Assembly: GCA_001563325.1 (NCBI GenBank)
Contig: LRSK01000168.1
Coordinates: 1-6,377 of the forward strand
Source of the DNA: Candidatus Thorarchaeota archaeon SMTZ1-83
GTDB lineage: Archaea; Asgardarchaeota; Thorarchaeia; Thorarchaeales; Thorarchaeaceae
DNA length: 6,377 nucleotides
Direction: 5' to 3'
Shown: positions 1 through 5,480 of the stretch, in pieces
How positions within the stretch are numbered: position 1 is the first letter of the stretch
Layout of the letters: the number at the start of each line of letters is the position of its first letter
Notes under the pieces: generated by a model
Databases searched by the model: none
Seen by the model: only the letters and a program-made list of their open reading frames with translations
Told to the model about the DNA's origin: nothing
Position numbers and translations under genes: made by a program

Positions 1-1500
1 TAGAGTAGCTTCTACGGAATGACTGGCGGCGGATAATATGTTGTCCTTCTTTCCGGCGAGCAGGAATGTCGGCCTTATTCCAACGTGGTTGAAATCGGGT
101 AGCAGGATGATTCGCCCCTTCTTGACCAGAGAGTCGATTCTCTGGGGTGACCCTATCAGAGTGTTCGAGAGCACACTCAGATCGCCGTGCATCAATCGCT
201 CCAAGACCGCACCTTCCCCAGCTTCCAAATTGGTTTCAGTGAACTCAATGCCGCTCTCAAAGGTCCTATCATCTTTCCTGCCGACACCAAGTCTGTGAAG
301 AATCCATGCCAAGACGGACACTCCGTGAGCTTCAATGCCCCCAGGTTTGGGGAAGATGTCTCCAATGTCTAGGTGGTAGTCAACAGACTTGAGCACATCT
401 CCCCTATTCTCACTTAGCACCAGTTTGCGAATCTCTGAACCTTTTGCGTACTCCACCCTCAACCAGCTGTCTGATTCACCGTCTGTATCAGACTCGTTGA
501 AGTATAGTCTGACTCCTAGCGGCGTTGGATCGCAAATTGCTCTGGGAGCAAGATGAATCTTCTCCAGCAGATAACGGCGCGATGCAAGTTTCCGGGGTCT
601 GGAGAGTGTACTGCAGAAACCCTTGATCACGAAGTGTTCTTCTGTTCCAAGTGGAACCTCAACTGCATCGTGAAGCTGTCTGAGGGCCTCAAGGTGTTCG
701 TCAAGCTCCAGTGAAGCAGGAAGTGCCCGCAAAAGGTCAAGTATCAGACTGAATCCTCGCCAAGAATAGCAGTCTATGTGTTTCTTCAGATGTCCAACCA
801 GAGACTGTATCGGCAAATCCTTGGAAAGCTCCGACCAAGCTTCCCACCATTCCTTCCTGAGTTTAGAAGGGATTAGGGCCAACGCAATGGCATTGCCCAC
901 GGCTTGGCTTATTTCCAAAGACTGGAGGTTTCTGTCAAGTAGCTGCAAGAACGCTGCACGGGTGATGACACCACGCCCACATACGGACTCAAGAGTCGCC
1001 CGTTCAAACACCATCGCTCCGTCTTCGGATATCTCGAGCCCAAATCCCTGGCTTGTTGATTCCAGCCTTCCTTTTGTGACGAAGACTGTGGGGAATTCGG
1101 GTTCCTTGCTCCCCAATCCTCTTACTACTCTCTTCATTTCTCGGGCTAGGTCATTTCTGAGTTCCTCTGTCGCCTCGATTCTGAGTTCTTCTTCAGTGGG
1201 TGGTTTAACCTTCTCGAACTTTGCTAGAAGGCGCGAGTTCTTCCTTATCTTATCGTACTGTGAGTGCACAACATTCTCTCCAACAAGCATCACTCCACCT
1301 GCGTCAAAGAAGTAGACCCTCGCAATGTCGAGACTGACCACACCAACGAGATATGTGATTCCCCGAAGCTTTGAGAAGTGCTTTCTCATGGTGGCGGCTT
1401 TGACCCGCAGTATCTCGACCTTCTCAGCTCCCGTTTCTTGAAACTGTCGTTCCCCAAAGGAAGCGATTTCCTTGGGAACATCACGAGTCTTACGAGGCAT
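1..1500 (-). CDS. Large protein of unknown function, C-terminus beyond the left edge
   Basis: An uninterrupted minus-strand reading frame of 500 codons runs from the ATG at 1500-1498 to the left edge without a stop. I translated it codon by codon. I do not recognise the family. The protein begins MPRKTRDVPK and has a basic N-terminus. A mixed hydrophobic stretch around residues 48-75 (ITYLVGVVSLDIARVYFFDA, then GGVMLVGENVV) looks like beta strands of a globular domain. A strongly charged, probably helical segment follows at 99-127 (rich in E, R and K; possible coiled coil). Residues 180-280 are Leu-rich and probably helical. From about 285 the sequence looks beta-rich again. There is no signal peptide, no clear membrane helix, and no Walker A or Cys-cluster motif. 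A cytosolic location is likely. Upstream is a GTGATCC ribosome-binding element five bases before the ATG. The gene is probably transcribed separately from its upstream neighbour, from which it is separated by 140 bases. Confidence 0.8.
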   Translation of the reverse strand, partial: MPRKTRDVPKEIASFGERQFQETGAEKVEILRVKAATMRKHFSKLRGITYLVGVVSLDIARVYFFDAGGVMLVGENVVHSQYDKIRKNSRLLAKFEKVKPPTEEELRIEATEELRNDLAREMKRVVRGLGSKEPEFPTVFVTKGRLESTSQGFGLEISEDGAMVFERATLESVCGRGVITRAAFLQLLDRNLQSLEISQAVGNAIALALIPSKLRKEWWEAWSELSKDLPIQSLVGHLKKHIDCYSWRGFSLILDLLRALPASLELDEHLEALRQLHDAVEVPLGTEEHFVIKGFCSTLSRPRKLASRRYLLEKIHLAPRAICDPTPLGVRLYFNESDTDGESDSWLRVEYAKGSEIRKLVLSENRGDVLKSVDYHLDIGDIFPKPGGIEAHGVSVLAWILHRLGVGRKDDRTFESGIEFTETNLEAGEGAVLERLMHGDLSVLSNTLIGSPQRIDSLVKKGRIILLPDFNHVGIRPTFLLAGKKDNILSAASHSVEATL

Positions 1501-1505
1501 GGCCG

Positions 1506-1512
1506 GGATCAC
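1506..1512 (-). promoter_or_regulatory. Variant ribosome-binding site of the 1-1500 gene
   Basis: On the minus strand the bases read GTGATCC, which is complementary to the GGATCAC stretch at the 3' end of 16S rRNA. It lies five bases before the ATG at 1500. This is the distal part of the usual GGAGGTGATCC match, without the GGAGG core, so it is weaker evidence than an ordinary site. It does support the 1500 start. Confidence 0.4.
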
Positions 1513-1540
1513 ACACCAAGACAGTTGATTATTCTACCTG

Positions 1541-1548
1541 ATAAGAAT
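1541..1548 (-). promoter_or_regulatory. Weak TATA-like element for the 1-1500 gene
   Basis: The minus strand reads TTCTTATC, about 40 bases upstream of the ATG at 1500. That spacing would give a leader of roughly 15-20 bases. The match to the archaeal TATA consensus is only partial, so this is a tentative call based mainly on position. Confidence 0.25.
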
Positions 1549-1613
1549 GATTGCAGATTGAAAACACATTGTCCAAGAGGAATTGAACCAAGATGAATCC
1601 ATAGACGGACTCC

Positions 1614-1640
1614 AAAAAGCGGTTGCAGGTGTGGAACTGC
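1614..1640 (-). terminator. Possible archaeal T-run terminator of the 1641-2123 gene
   Basis: Directly after the stop codon of the 160-residue gene, the minus strand has a short 4-bp inverted repeat (GCAG at 1637-1640 with CTGC at 1625-1628), then CAACCGC and a run of five T at 1618-1614. Archaeal RNA polymerase can terminate on T-runs without a strong hairpin. The run is short and the stem weak, so confidence is limited. The remaining bases down to 1501 hold only the promoter and ribosome-binding elements of the next gene. Confidence 0.35.
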
Positions 1641-2123
1641 CTACATAGCCTCGATTGGTTCCATGTGGACTTCGTATGCTGGCATGAGTATGTCCCTAGT
1701 GGGCGTGGTGTTCATTACAACATCAAGTACCTCTTCATTCCTCATCAGAATGCATCCGAGAAAATCATACAGGAACTTGTCCAGTCTGATGTTGACTCCA
1801 CGACGCGGTACTTGGGTCAGTAGGAGCACGATACTGAAGTCTCCTCGAGGCAGCTGGTTCAGAATCCCACGCTTCATGTCTGGCTCGAGTTCATCTTCCA
1901 GTTGTCGTGTCATTACTCCTCGTTCCATGAAATTGTAGCGAATCCGTTCGAAGTCCCCAGATGAACTCTTCTTCGGACGTATGAACGAGATAGAGTATCC
2001 GAGGCGCTTCAAGGAGTTGTAACCAATATAGGTCCTGAACAAAGGAGGGCTTAGTGATTCAAGCTCAACTTTGCGTAGCTCCACAGTTTCTCCATTTCTG
2101 CGAACTTTGAGGTTCAAGCACAC
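1641..2123 (-). CDS. Hypothetical protein, 160 residues, GTG start
   Basis: I do not recognise this family. The frame runs from a GTG at 2123-2121 to a TAG at 1643-1641. No ATG lies in frame between the start and the upstream in-frame stop at 2165-2163. The GTG is chosen because it gives the longest frame, has a weak GGAAG element just upstream, and sits a fitting distance below a strong TATA box. The N-terminal 30 residues (VRRNGETVELRKVELE) look like a beta hairpin. A basic segment, IRPKKSSSGDFERIRYNFMERG, follows at about 48-69. Residues 95-125 contain a hydrophobic strand (FSIVLLLTQV) and an amphipathic stretch (LDKFLYDFLGCIL). No signal peptide, membrane helix or metal-binding cluster is visible. 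It is probably a small soluble protein transcribed alone, downstream of the alkyltransferase gene. Its coding status rests on frame length and promoter placement. Confidence 0.7.
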   Translation of the reverse strand: MCLNLKVRRNGETVELRKVELESLSPPLFRTYIGYNSLKRLGYSISFIRPKKSSSGDFERIRYNFMERGVMTRQLEDELEPDMKRGILNQLPRGDFSIVLLLTQVPRRGVNIRLDKFLYDFLGCILMRNEEVLDVVMNTTPTRDILMPAYEVHMEPIEAM

Positions 2124-2162
2124 ACACTTCCGTAGAGGTCCCGCAATTAGAACTATTAGTAC

Positions 2163-2172
2163 CTATTTAAAG
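2163..2172 (-). promoter_or_regulatory. Strong archaeal TATA box for the 1641-2123 gene
   Basis: The minus strand reads CTTTAAATAG, a near-ideal archaeal TATA box. It lies about 40 bases upstream of the GTG start at 2123. Initiation about 25 bases downstream, near 2140, would give a leader of about 18 bases. It lies just beyond the stop codon of the alkyltransferase gene (2185), so the downstream gene probably has its own transcript. Confidence 0.7.
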
Positions 2173-2184
2173 CGTTATGATACA

Positions 2185-2691
2185 TTAGTCCGCGAAGGCG
2201 CCTTCCAGGGTCAGAATCTCCATCTTTTTCCCAAGTCCGAGGCCATATCCACCTAGTCCTTTGCTGGCAACGACCCTATGGCATGGCACAATTGGGGCGA
2301 GCCGGTTGCTGGCCATCACGTTGCCTACAAACCTGGCGCCACTAGGAACTCCCGCACGTTTCGCCACATCTCCGTAGGTTGCTGTCGAACCTCTCGGAAT
2401 TCTGAGGGTCTCTTCCATCACCCTCCGTTGCTTCTCAGTCAAATCTGAGAGATCCAGATTAACACTCTTGAGAGCAGGATGGTCTTTACCCTTAGTCACA
2501 GCGTAGGCGGCTTTGACGATCTCGATGAGCTCTGGCTCATTACTCTCCTCCAAGTCTACCCCGTCCACTGCTCGAATCGCCTCCTTGCGCGACTTCCGGG
2601 GCAAGGACGTTGCATAGAGACCTGAGGGCGTAAAGACGCCTGCCACCCATTCCCCTCCGGTCTCCACTACTGCGAGTTTCTTGAGTGTCAT
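2185..2691 (-). CDS. ogt: Methylated-DNA--protein-cysteine methyltransferase (O6-alkylguanine-DNA alkyltransferase)
   Basis: This is a suicide DNA-repair protein. It transfers the alkyl group from O6-alkylguanine in DNA to its own cysteine. The C-terminal domain shows the family landmarks: IPRGSTATYGDVAKRAG (start of the DNA-binding winged-helix region), the GARFVGNVMASN segment with the arginine that replaces the flipped base, the active-site motif PCHRVV with Cys137 (counted from the 2691 start), and a GLGGYGLG loop followed by the LEGA end. The N-terminal domain is a poorly conserved beta-rich region, as usual. At 168 residues the length is typical of archaeal members. An alternative in-frame ATG at 2730 would overlap the upstream gene by 19 bases and add MRQVQIGFLLRRF. 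I prefer 2691 because MTLKKLAVVETGG fits a normal family N-terminus; neither start has a clear ribosome-binding site. The gene follows 20 bases after the cyclase-like gene and is probably co-transcribed with it. Confidence 0.95.
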   Translation of the reverse strand: MTLKKLAVVETGGEWVAGVFTPSGLYATSLPRKSRKEAIRAVDGVDLEESNEPELIEIVKAAYAVTKGKDHPALKSVNLDLSDLTEKQRRVMEETLRIPRGSTATYGDVAKRAGVPSGARFVGNVMASNRLAPIVPCHRVVASKGLGGYGLGLGKKMEILTLEGAFAD

Positions 2692-2711
2692 GAATCGCCG
2701 AAGGAGGAACC

Positions 2712-3593
2712 CTATTTGTACTTGGCGCATTTCTTAAGCACAAATCCGAGTATCGAGCTCAACTCTGGGTCGCTTTTCTTTGTACCCAACTGCGACCATC
2801 CGCCGTCCTTATTCTGCGTTTCGAGAATGAGTTCAATACCGCTTCTGACAACTTCCCTCTCTTTCTCTGTTTCGGGTGGGCAAACCGCAGTCAAGTCAAT
2901 CATATCATATGTGGACTTGTTCTCCAGCGCGTCTTGAAGGTGATGAAAGAGTGCCGCACGAGCTCCTTGATAGACCTCGCTATCTGCCTTGATGTCCATG
3001 GCTCTAAGTCCCGAGAGGACATTGCCTGTAGCCATGGGGTCTGACTCATCCATGTTCTGAAAATCGGGCCAATTCCCGTCCTCATACTGAGTATGAAGCA
3101 GGAAATCCCGCGATCTTCGAAGGCGTTCCTCGTCATCGAAGTCGGCAAGACATAGGGCCTCAAGGGCTTTGCCAGTGAGCCATGTTATGCTCTTCCCTAC
3201 AGGATACCATCTCCTGCCCCACGTCATCCCATACCTATCATCAATGAATGGGTCTAGGTTCAGAGCCTCAGCGAACCCGCCATCTGCCTTCTGCCGTGAT
3301 ACAAGGAACTTGACCATCTTCTGGATGAGTTCGGTGTGGGTCTTCTTGAATGCCCCCAGAAGAGGAAGCATCTCAGCGGTTTCCTTCACAGAACTAGGAT
3401 TCCCCTTTTTTAGGTCGATTGGAACTCCGCCGTCTCTATTCAGAACCTCTTCCAGAGATGCAAGCGTCCTGTCGACAACGTCCTGAGGCAGTCTGTAGCC
3501 AGCCGAGATGAGGCGCATCTTGTCTGCGATGTTCCCGTGTTCCACTATGTATCCCTGTAGGTCGTAGAAATGACTATCACCAGAATCAGTCAT
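2712..3593 (-). CDS. Prenyltransferase/squalene-cyclase repeat (alpha-alpha toroid) protein
   Basis: The 293-residue protein has repeated Gly-rich turns typical of the alpha-alpha toroid fold shared by squalene/oxidosqualene cyclases, prenyltransferase beta subunits and related proteins: DGGV at 54-57, DGGF at 104-107, DGNW at 172-175 and DGGW at 263-266. Each is preceded by a helix, with LVSRQKADGGF, LLHTQYEDGNW and ILETQNKDGGW as near-copies. The segment MDESDPMATG (181-190) sits where class II terpene cyclases carry the catalytic DxDD motif, but the motif is not intact. The protein is also about half the length of a true squalene-hopene cyclase. No prenyltransferase zinc ligands are evident. 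Enzymatic activity is therefore unproven, and it may be a non-catalytic toroid or act on another substrate. No signal peptide is visible. The start is supported by AGGTGGAG at 3599-3606, five bases upstream. It is probably the first gene of an operon with the alkyltransferase. Confidence 0.85.
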   Translation of the reverse strand: MTDSGDSHFYDLQGYIVEHGNIADKMRLISAGYRLPQDVVDRTLASLEEVLNRDGGVPIDLKKGNPSSVKETAEMLPLLGAFKKTHTELIQKMVKFLVSRQKADGGFAEALNLDPFIDDRYGMTWGRRWYPVGKSITWLTGKALEALCLADFDDEERLRRSRDFLLHTQYEDGNWPDFQNMDESDPMATGNVLSGLRAMDIKADSEVYQGARAALFHHLQDALENKSTYDMIDLTAVCPPETEKEREVVRSGIELILETQNKDGGWSQLGTKKSDPELSSILGFVLKKCAKYK

Positions 3594-3598
3594 GAGAA

Positions 3599-3606
3599 CT
3601 CCACCT
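3599..3606 (-). promoter_or_regulatory. Ribosome-binding site of the cyclase-like gene
   Basis: The minus strand reads AGGTGGAG, then TTCTC and the ATG at 3593. This is a good match to the archaeal anti-Shine-Dalgarno sequence with normal spacing, and it fixes the start. Confidence 0.65.
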
Positions 3607-3700
3607 GTGCTTGAGAAGGTCGACTTGAGAAGGGCACTTCCGACAAAATGTGCGAAGCAACCACTCTTCCACCCAATTGCAGCTTCCCATCGTATCCTGC

Positions 3701-3711
3701 CATATTAAAGA
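3701..3711 (-). promoter_or_regulatory. Probable TATA box for the cyclase-like/alkyltransferase operon
   Basis: The minus strand reads TCTTTAATATG in the 132-base gap between the zinc-ribbon gene and the cyclase-like gene. It resembles the archaeal TATA box. It would place initiation near 3680 and leave a leader of roughly 85 bases before the ATG at 3593, longer than usual for archaea, so a second nearer promoter is possible. Confidence 0.45.
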
Positions 3712-3725
3712 TTGTTCGAAGTGAT

Positions 3726-3986
3726 TCAATCATCAGACTCGAAATGCTCCAAGATTGCCTTTCTTCGTTCTCTGCGTTCGTCCTCAGAAACCTCTTCACT
3801 CGTGCGGCCCTCTTCCTCCAGCACGACAATCTTCTCTCGAGGACTGTGTTTGATTCTGTATTCCACCTTGTATTCAGGCTTCGATTTGACGTTCTTCTCG
3901 TGACCACACTCGCGACATTTCAGAATCAGCTTCTTCTCGAGCTTCTTCGGAAGCATCAGTGCACCACACTTCTCGCAGAACTCCAT
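3726..3986 (-). CDS. TFS/RpoM-like protein with only the N-terminal zinc ribbon
   Basis: The 86-residue protein begins MEFCEKCGALMLPKKLEKK. It has one zinc ribbon formed by Cys4, Cys7, Cys24 and Cys27 (CEKCG and CRECGHE), a close match to the N-terminal ribbon of archaeal TFS (RNA polymerase subunit M, related to Rpb9/TFIIS). In TFS this domain docks on RNA polymerase. The second, C-terminal ribbon with the acidic DE pair that stimulates transcript cleavage is absent. Residues 30-86 are instead a highly charged, Cys-free tail (KVEYRIKHSPREKIVVLEEEG, then an E/R-rich helix). The usual length of TFS is about 105-115 residues. No cysteines follow the stop in any nearby frame, so this is not a simple frameshift. 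It cannot be a normal cleavage factor; it may be a polymerase-binding paralogue or an unrelated zinc-ribbon protein. The start is supported by GGGGAGTG four bases upstream. It is transcribed divergently from the DUF1015 gene. Confidence 0.85.
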   Translation of the reverse strand: MEFCEKCGALMLPKKLEKKLILKCRECGHEKNVKSKPEYKVEYRIKHSPREKIVVLEEEGRTSEEVSEDERRERRKAILEHFESDD

Positions 3987-3990
3987 ATTG

Positions 3991-3998
3991 CACTCCCC
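3991..3998 (-). promoter_or_regulatory. Ribosome-binding site of the zinc-ribbon gene
   Basis: The minus strand reads GGGGAGTG, then CAAT and the ATG at 3986. Strength and spacing are good for an archaeal site and support the chosen start. Confidence 0.6.
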
Positions 3999-4035
3999 GA
4001 CTTTGGTTATGGTCCGCGTGCACGTGGATGATACT

Positions 4036-4046
4036 CATTTAAGTTT
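4036..4046 (-). promoter_or_regulatory. TATA box of the zinc-ribbon gene
   Basis: The minus strand reads AAACTTAAATG, an AT-rich archaeal TATA element with a purine-rich BRE-like side. Initiation about 25 bases downstream, near 4013, would give a leader of about 27 bases before the ATG at 3986. Confidence 0.55.
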
Positions 4047-4097
4047 GACTGTTAAGCGACTAGGCATCTTCTCATCAGTACATCGTATTGTGCCTGA

Positions 4098-4111
4098 AAG
4101 AAAAACTTATG
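4098..4111 (+). promoter_or_regulatory. BRE/TATA-like promoter of the DUF1015-serC operon
   Basis: The plus strand reads AAGAAAAACTTATG: an A-rich BRE-like part followed by CTTATG as a moderate TATA box. Initiation would fall around 4130-4137 and give a leader of about 40-48 bases before the ATG at 4178. With the element at 4036-4046 it makes a divergent promoter region. Confidence 0.45.
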
Positions 4112-4125
4112 ATGTAGTGGCGACG

Positions 4126-4148
4126 GCGACCGGGTCATTCCCGCTCGC
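4126..4148 (+). repeat. Inverted repeat near the predicted DUF1015 transcription start
   Basis: GCGA-C-CGGG (4126-4134), loop TCATT (4135-4139) and CCCG-C-TCGC (4140-4148) pair over eight base pairs with one C/C mismatch. It lies 20-35 bases downstream of the TATA-like element, where an operator or a 5'-leader hairpin would be placed. Function is not shown. Confidence 0.45.
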
Positions 4149-4149
4149 A

Positions 4150-4165
4150 CCCTAGTTCCCTAGGG
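4150..4165 (+). repeat. Perfect 6-bp hairpin overlapping the DUF1015 ribosome-binding site
   Basis: CCCTAG (4150-4155), loop TTCC (4156-4159) and CTAGGG (4160-4165) form a perfect stem. Its 3' arm covers the first bases of the ribosome-binding site GGGGAG (4163-4168) of the gene starting at 4178. In RNA it could mask the site and lower translation. Confidence 0.45.
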
Positions 4166-4168
4166 GAG
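4163..4168 (+). promoter_or_regulatory. Ribosome-binding site of the DUF1015 gene
   Basis: GGGGAG lies nine bases before the ATG at 4178. It selects that ATG over the out-of-frame ATG at 4171, which is only two bases away from the site. Confidence 0.6.
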
Positions 4169-4177
4169 TAATGAAAG

Positions 4178-5179
4178 ATGGTCCGAGTCATTCCCTTCAA
4201 AGCATTCAGATACGATGAGTCGAAGGTGGGGGCCCTAGGCAAGGTTGTCGCCCCGCCCTACGACATAATCAAGGGCGCAAAGGTGGACGAACTACAGTTT
4301 CAGTCTGAGTACAACATGTCATGGATCATCAAGAACAAGCCACAGGACGGAGACACCTCTGAGAACAACCAATACACAAGGGCACGTGACCTTCTAGTGG
4401 ATTGGATTGACAAAGGTGTCCTGAAACAAGACGAGAAGGATGCTTTCTATGTCTATGGGCAGAACTTCAATGTGAACGACCAAGAGTTGTTCAGATTCGG
4501 ATTCATTGGACTAATCCGTCTCGAGGACTTTGCATCATCTGCTTCTGACGAAGGTTCGTTCGCTGGTGTCCTGCAGCACGAGGAAACTCTGCCAAAAGAT
4601 ATCCAAGACCGGCTGAGTCTCTGCCATGCATGCATGGCGCAGTTTGGCCAGATATTCGTGATTTATCCGGACCATGAAGGTTATGTTGACCAACTGCTTG
4701 ATAGATGCATGAAGAACGCGCCAGTGATTGACATTACTGATCAAGACGATGTGCGACATCGACTTTGGATAATTGACGACCGTGAGGACACGAAACTTGT
4801 CACAAAGCATATGGAAGATAAATACGTCATTATCGCTGATGGTCACCATAGGTACAAGACGGCTCTTGCACTCTCCAAGGAGAATCCAGAGCTGGAGAGT
4901 GCGAAATACAGGATGTTGACGTTCGTGAACATTCGCAACCCGGGCTTGGTAATCCTCCCTACCCACCGTGTCGTACAGAATCTGGACGAGTTCTCAAGGG
5001 AGGAGCTTCTGACGAAACTGGAAGAGCATTTTGATCTAATTGCTTTTGACAGCAAAGACGAAATGTTCTCTCTAATCAATGAGAAGTTCCGCAATGGCGA
5101 GCATTCATTTGGATTGTATGTTGATGACGAGAAATTCTATTCATTGACGCTGAAGGATCGCACAGTCATGGAGGCTTGA
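4178..5179 (+). CDS. DUF1015 family protein, N-terminal 333 residues (gene interrupted by a frame change)
   Basis: This is the main part of a DUF1015 protein. Family landmarks in order are: IPFKAFRY at 5-12; VVAPPYD at 23-29; an acidic-rich linker with LYVY-like FYVYGQ; the conserved HEET (134-137) with K140 and R145; FGQIFVIYPD; and ADGHHRYKTAL with D221, H223, H224 and R225. The DGHHR motif resembles the ParB/Srx superfamily, which includes the free-serine kinases SerK and SbnI. The frame ends prematurely at TGA 5177-5179 after VMEA. The expected C-terminus continues one base out of frame (next feature). Skipping one base at about 5174-5177 would restore a protein of about 430 residues, the normal family length. 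The leader carries two inverted repeats and a GGGGAG site. The gene is the first of a likely operon with serC. Function is not established; a role in serine metabolism, possibly as a kinase, is inferred from motif and neighbour. Confidence 0.9.
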   Translation: MVRVIPFKAFRYDESKVGALGKVVAPPYDIIKGAKVDELQFQSEYNMSWIIKNKPQDGDTSENNQYTRARDLLVDWIDKGVLKQDEKDAFYVYGQNFNVNDQELFRFGFIGLIRLEDFASSASDEGSFAGVLQHEETLPKDIQDRLSLCHACMAQFGQIFVIYPDHEGYVDQLLDRCMKNAPVIDITDQDDVRHRLWIIDDREDTKLVTKHMEDKYVIIADGHHRYKTALALSKENPELESAKYRMLTFVNIRNPGLVILPTHRVVQNLDEFSREELLTKLEEHFDLIAFDSKDEMFSLINEKFRNGEHSFGLYVDDEKFYSLTLKDRTVMEA

Positions 5180-5471
5180 TGTTGCTATCCTCCATTCGCT
5201 TGTTCTAGATCGTATTCTAGGGATTGACAAGGAGAAACTGGCACAGGGGACAATGAAGGGCGGGGGGTATGTAGTTTACGTGAAAGGAATTGGCGACGCA
5301 GTGGAAGAGGCCATCAAATCCGTAGAAGGTGATGCTCAGGCAGTATTCTTCATGAATCCTACGCGAATCGAAGAGGTCGAGTCAGTTTCCAGGAATATTG
5401 AGGTCATGCCACAGAAGAGCACGTTCTTCTATCCCAAGGTCTGGACGGGATTTACAATCAATAAACTGTAG
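5178..5471 (+). pseudogene. C-terminal part of the DUF1015 protein, in the +1 frame
   Basis: From GAT at 5178 the frame reads DVAILHSLVLDRILGIDKEK, which matches the usual DUF1015 segment after the catalytic domain (DVxxLHxLxLxxxLGI). It then reads GYVVYVKGIGDAVEEAIKSV and ends with the conserved MPQKSTFFYPK and TGFTINKL before TAG at 5469-5471. The homology continues directly from the upstream frame with no gap, so this is not a separate gene. The first ATG in this frame is at 5253, inside the homologous region. An independent start there would give only a 72-residue fragment lacking the LHxL segment. As read, it is the detached end of a frameshifted gene. If the shift is an assembly error, or is bypassed by the ribosome, the gene is intact from 4178 to 5471. 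Confidence 0.85.
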
Positions 5472-5474
5472 GTG
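5470..5474 (+). promoter_or_regulatory. Ribosome-binding site of serC
   Basis: AGGTG overlaps the stop codon of the DUF1015 frame and lies six bases before the ATG at 5481. The arrangement favours coupled translation of the two genes. Confidence 0.5.
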
Positions 5475-5480
5475 TTTAAC

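Noticed and set aside
776..1315. Plus-strand 179-codon open frame
   Set aside because: It lies antisense inside the 500-codon minus-strand frame, and its Ser/Cys-rich translation (SFLSSSVASILSSSS) is typical of an antisense shadow. Shorter plus-strand frames at 38-372 and 1378-1596 fail for the same reason; the last mostly covers the start of the minus-strand gene.
1572..1640. tRNA-like text (TTGGTTCAATTCC on the minus strand, ACTCCAAA on the plus strand)
   Set aside because: The T-loop-like sequence has only two pairs of its five-pair stem. The CTCCAAA loop has no pairing anticodon stem, and no acceptor stem could be found, so it is not a tRNA.
2692..2730. Upstream ATG of the alkyltransferase at 2730
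   Set aside because: It would add 13 residues unlike the family N-terminus and overlap the upstream gene by 19 bases, with no ribosome-binding site. The ATG at 2691 fits the family better, although it also lacks a clear site.
3590..4031. Frames opposite or overlapping the zinc-ribbon gene (minus 3590-3907, plus 3648-4031, plus 3712-3903)
   Set aside because: They overlap the zinc-ribbon gene in other frames. That gene has the CxxC pairs, a ribosome-binding site and a TATA box, while the others have no recognisable motif.
4535..4966. Minus-strand 143-codon frame within the DUF1015 gene
   Set aside because: It is antisense to a region with strong DUF1015 motifs, including the reverse of DGHHR, and has no supporting promoter or family signature. 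The minus frames at 4453-4635 and 4843-5094 fail likewise.
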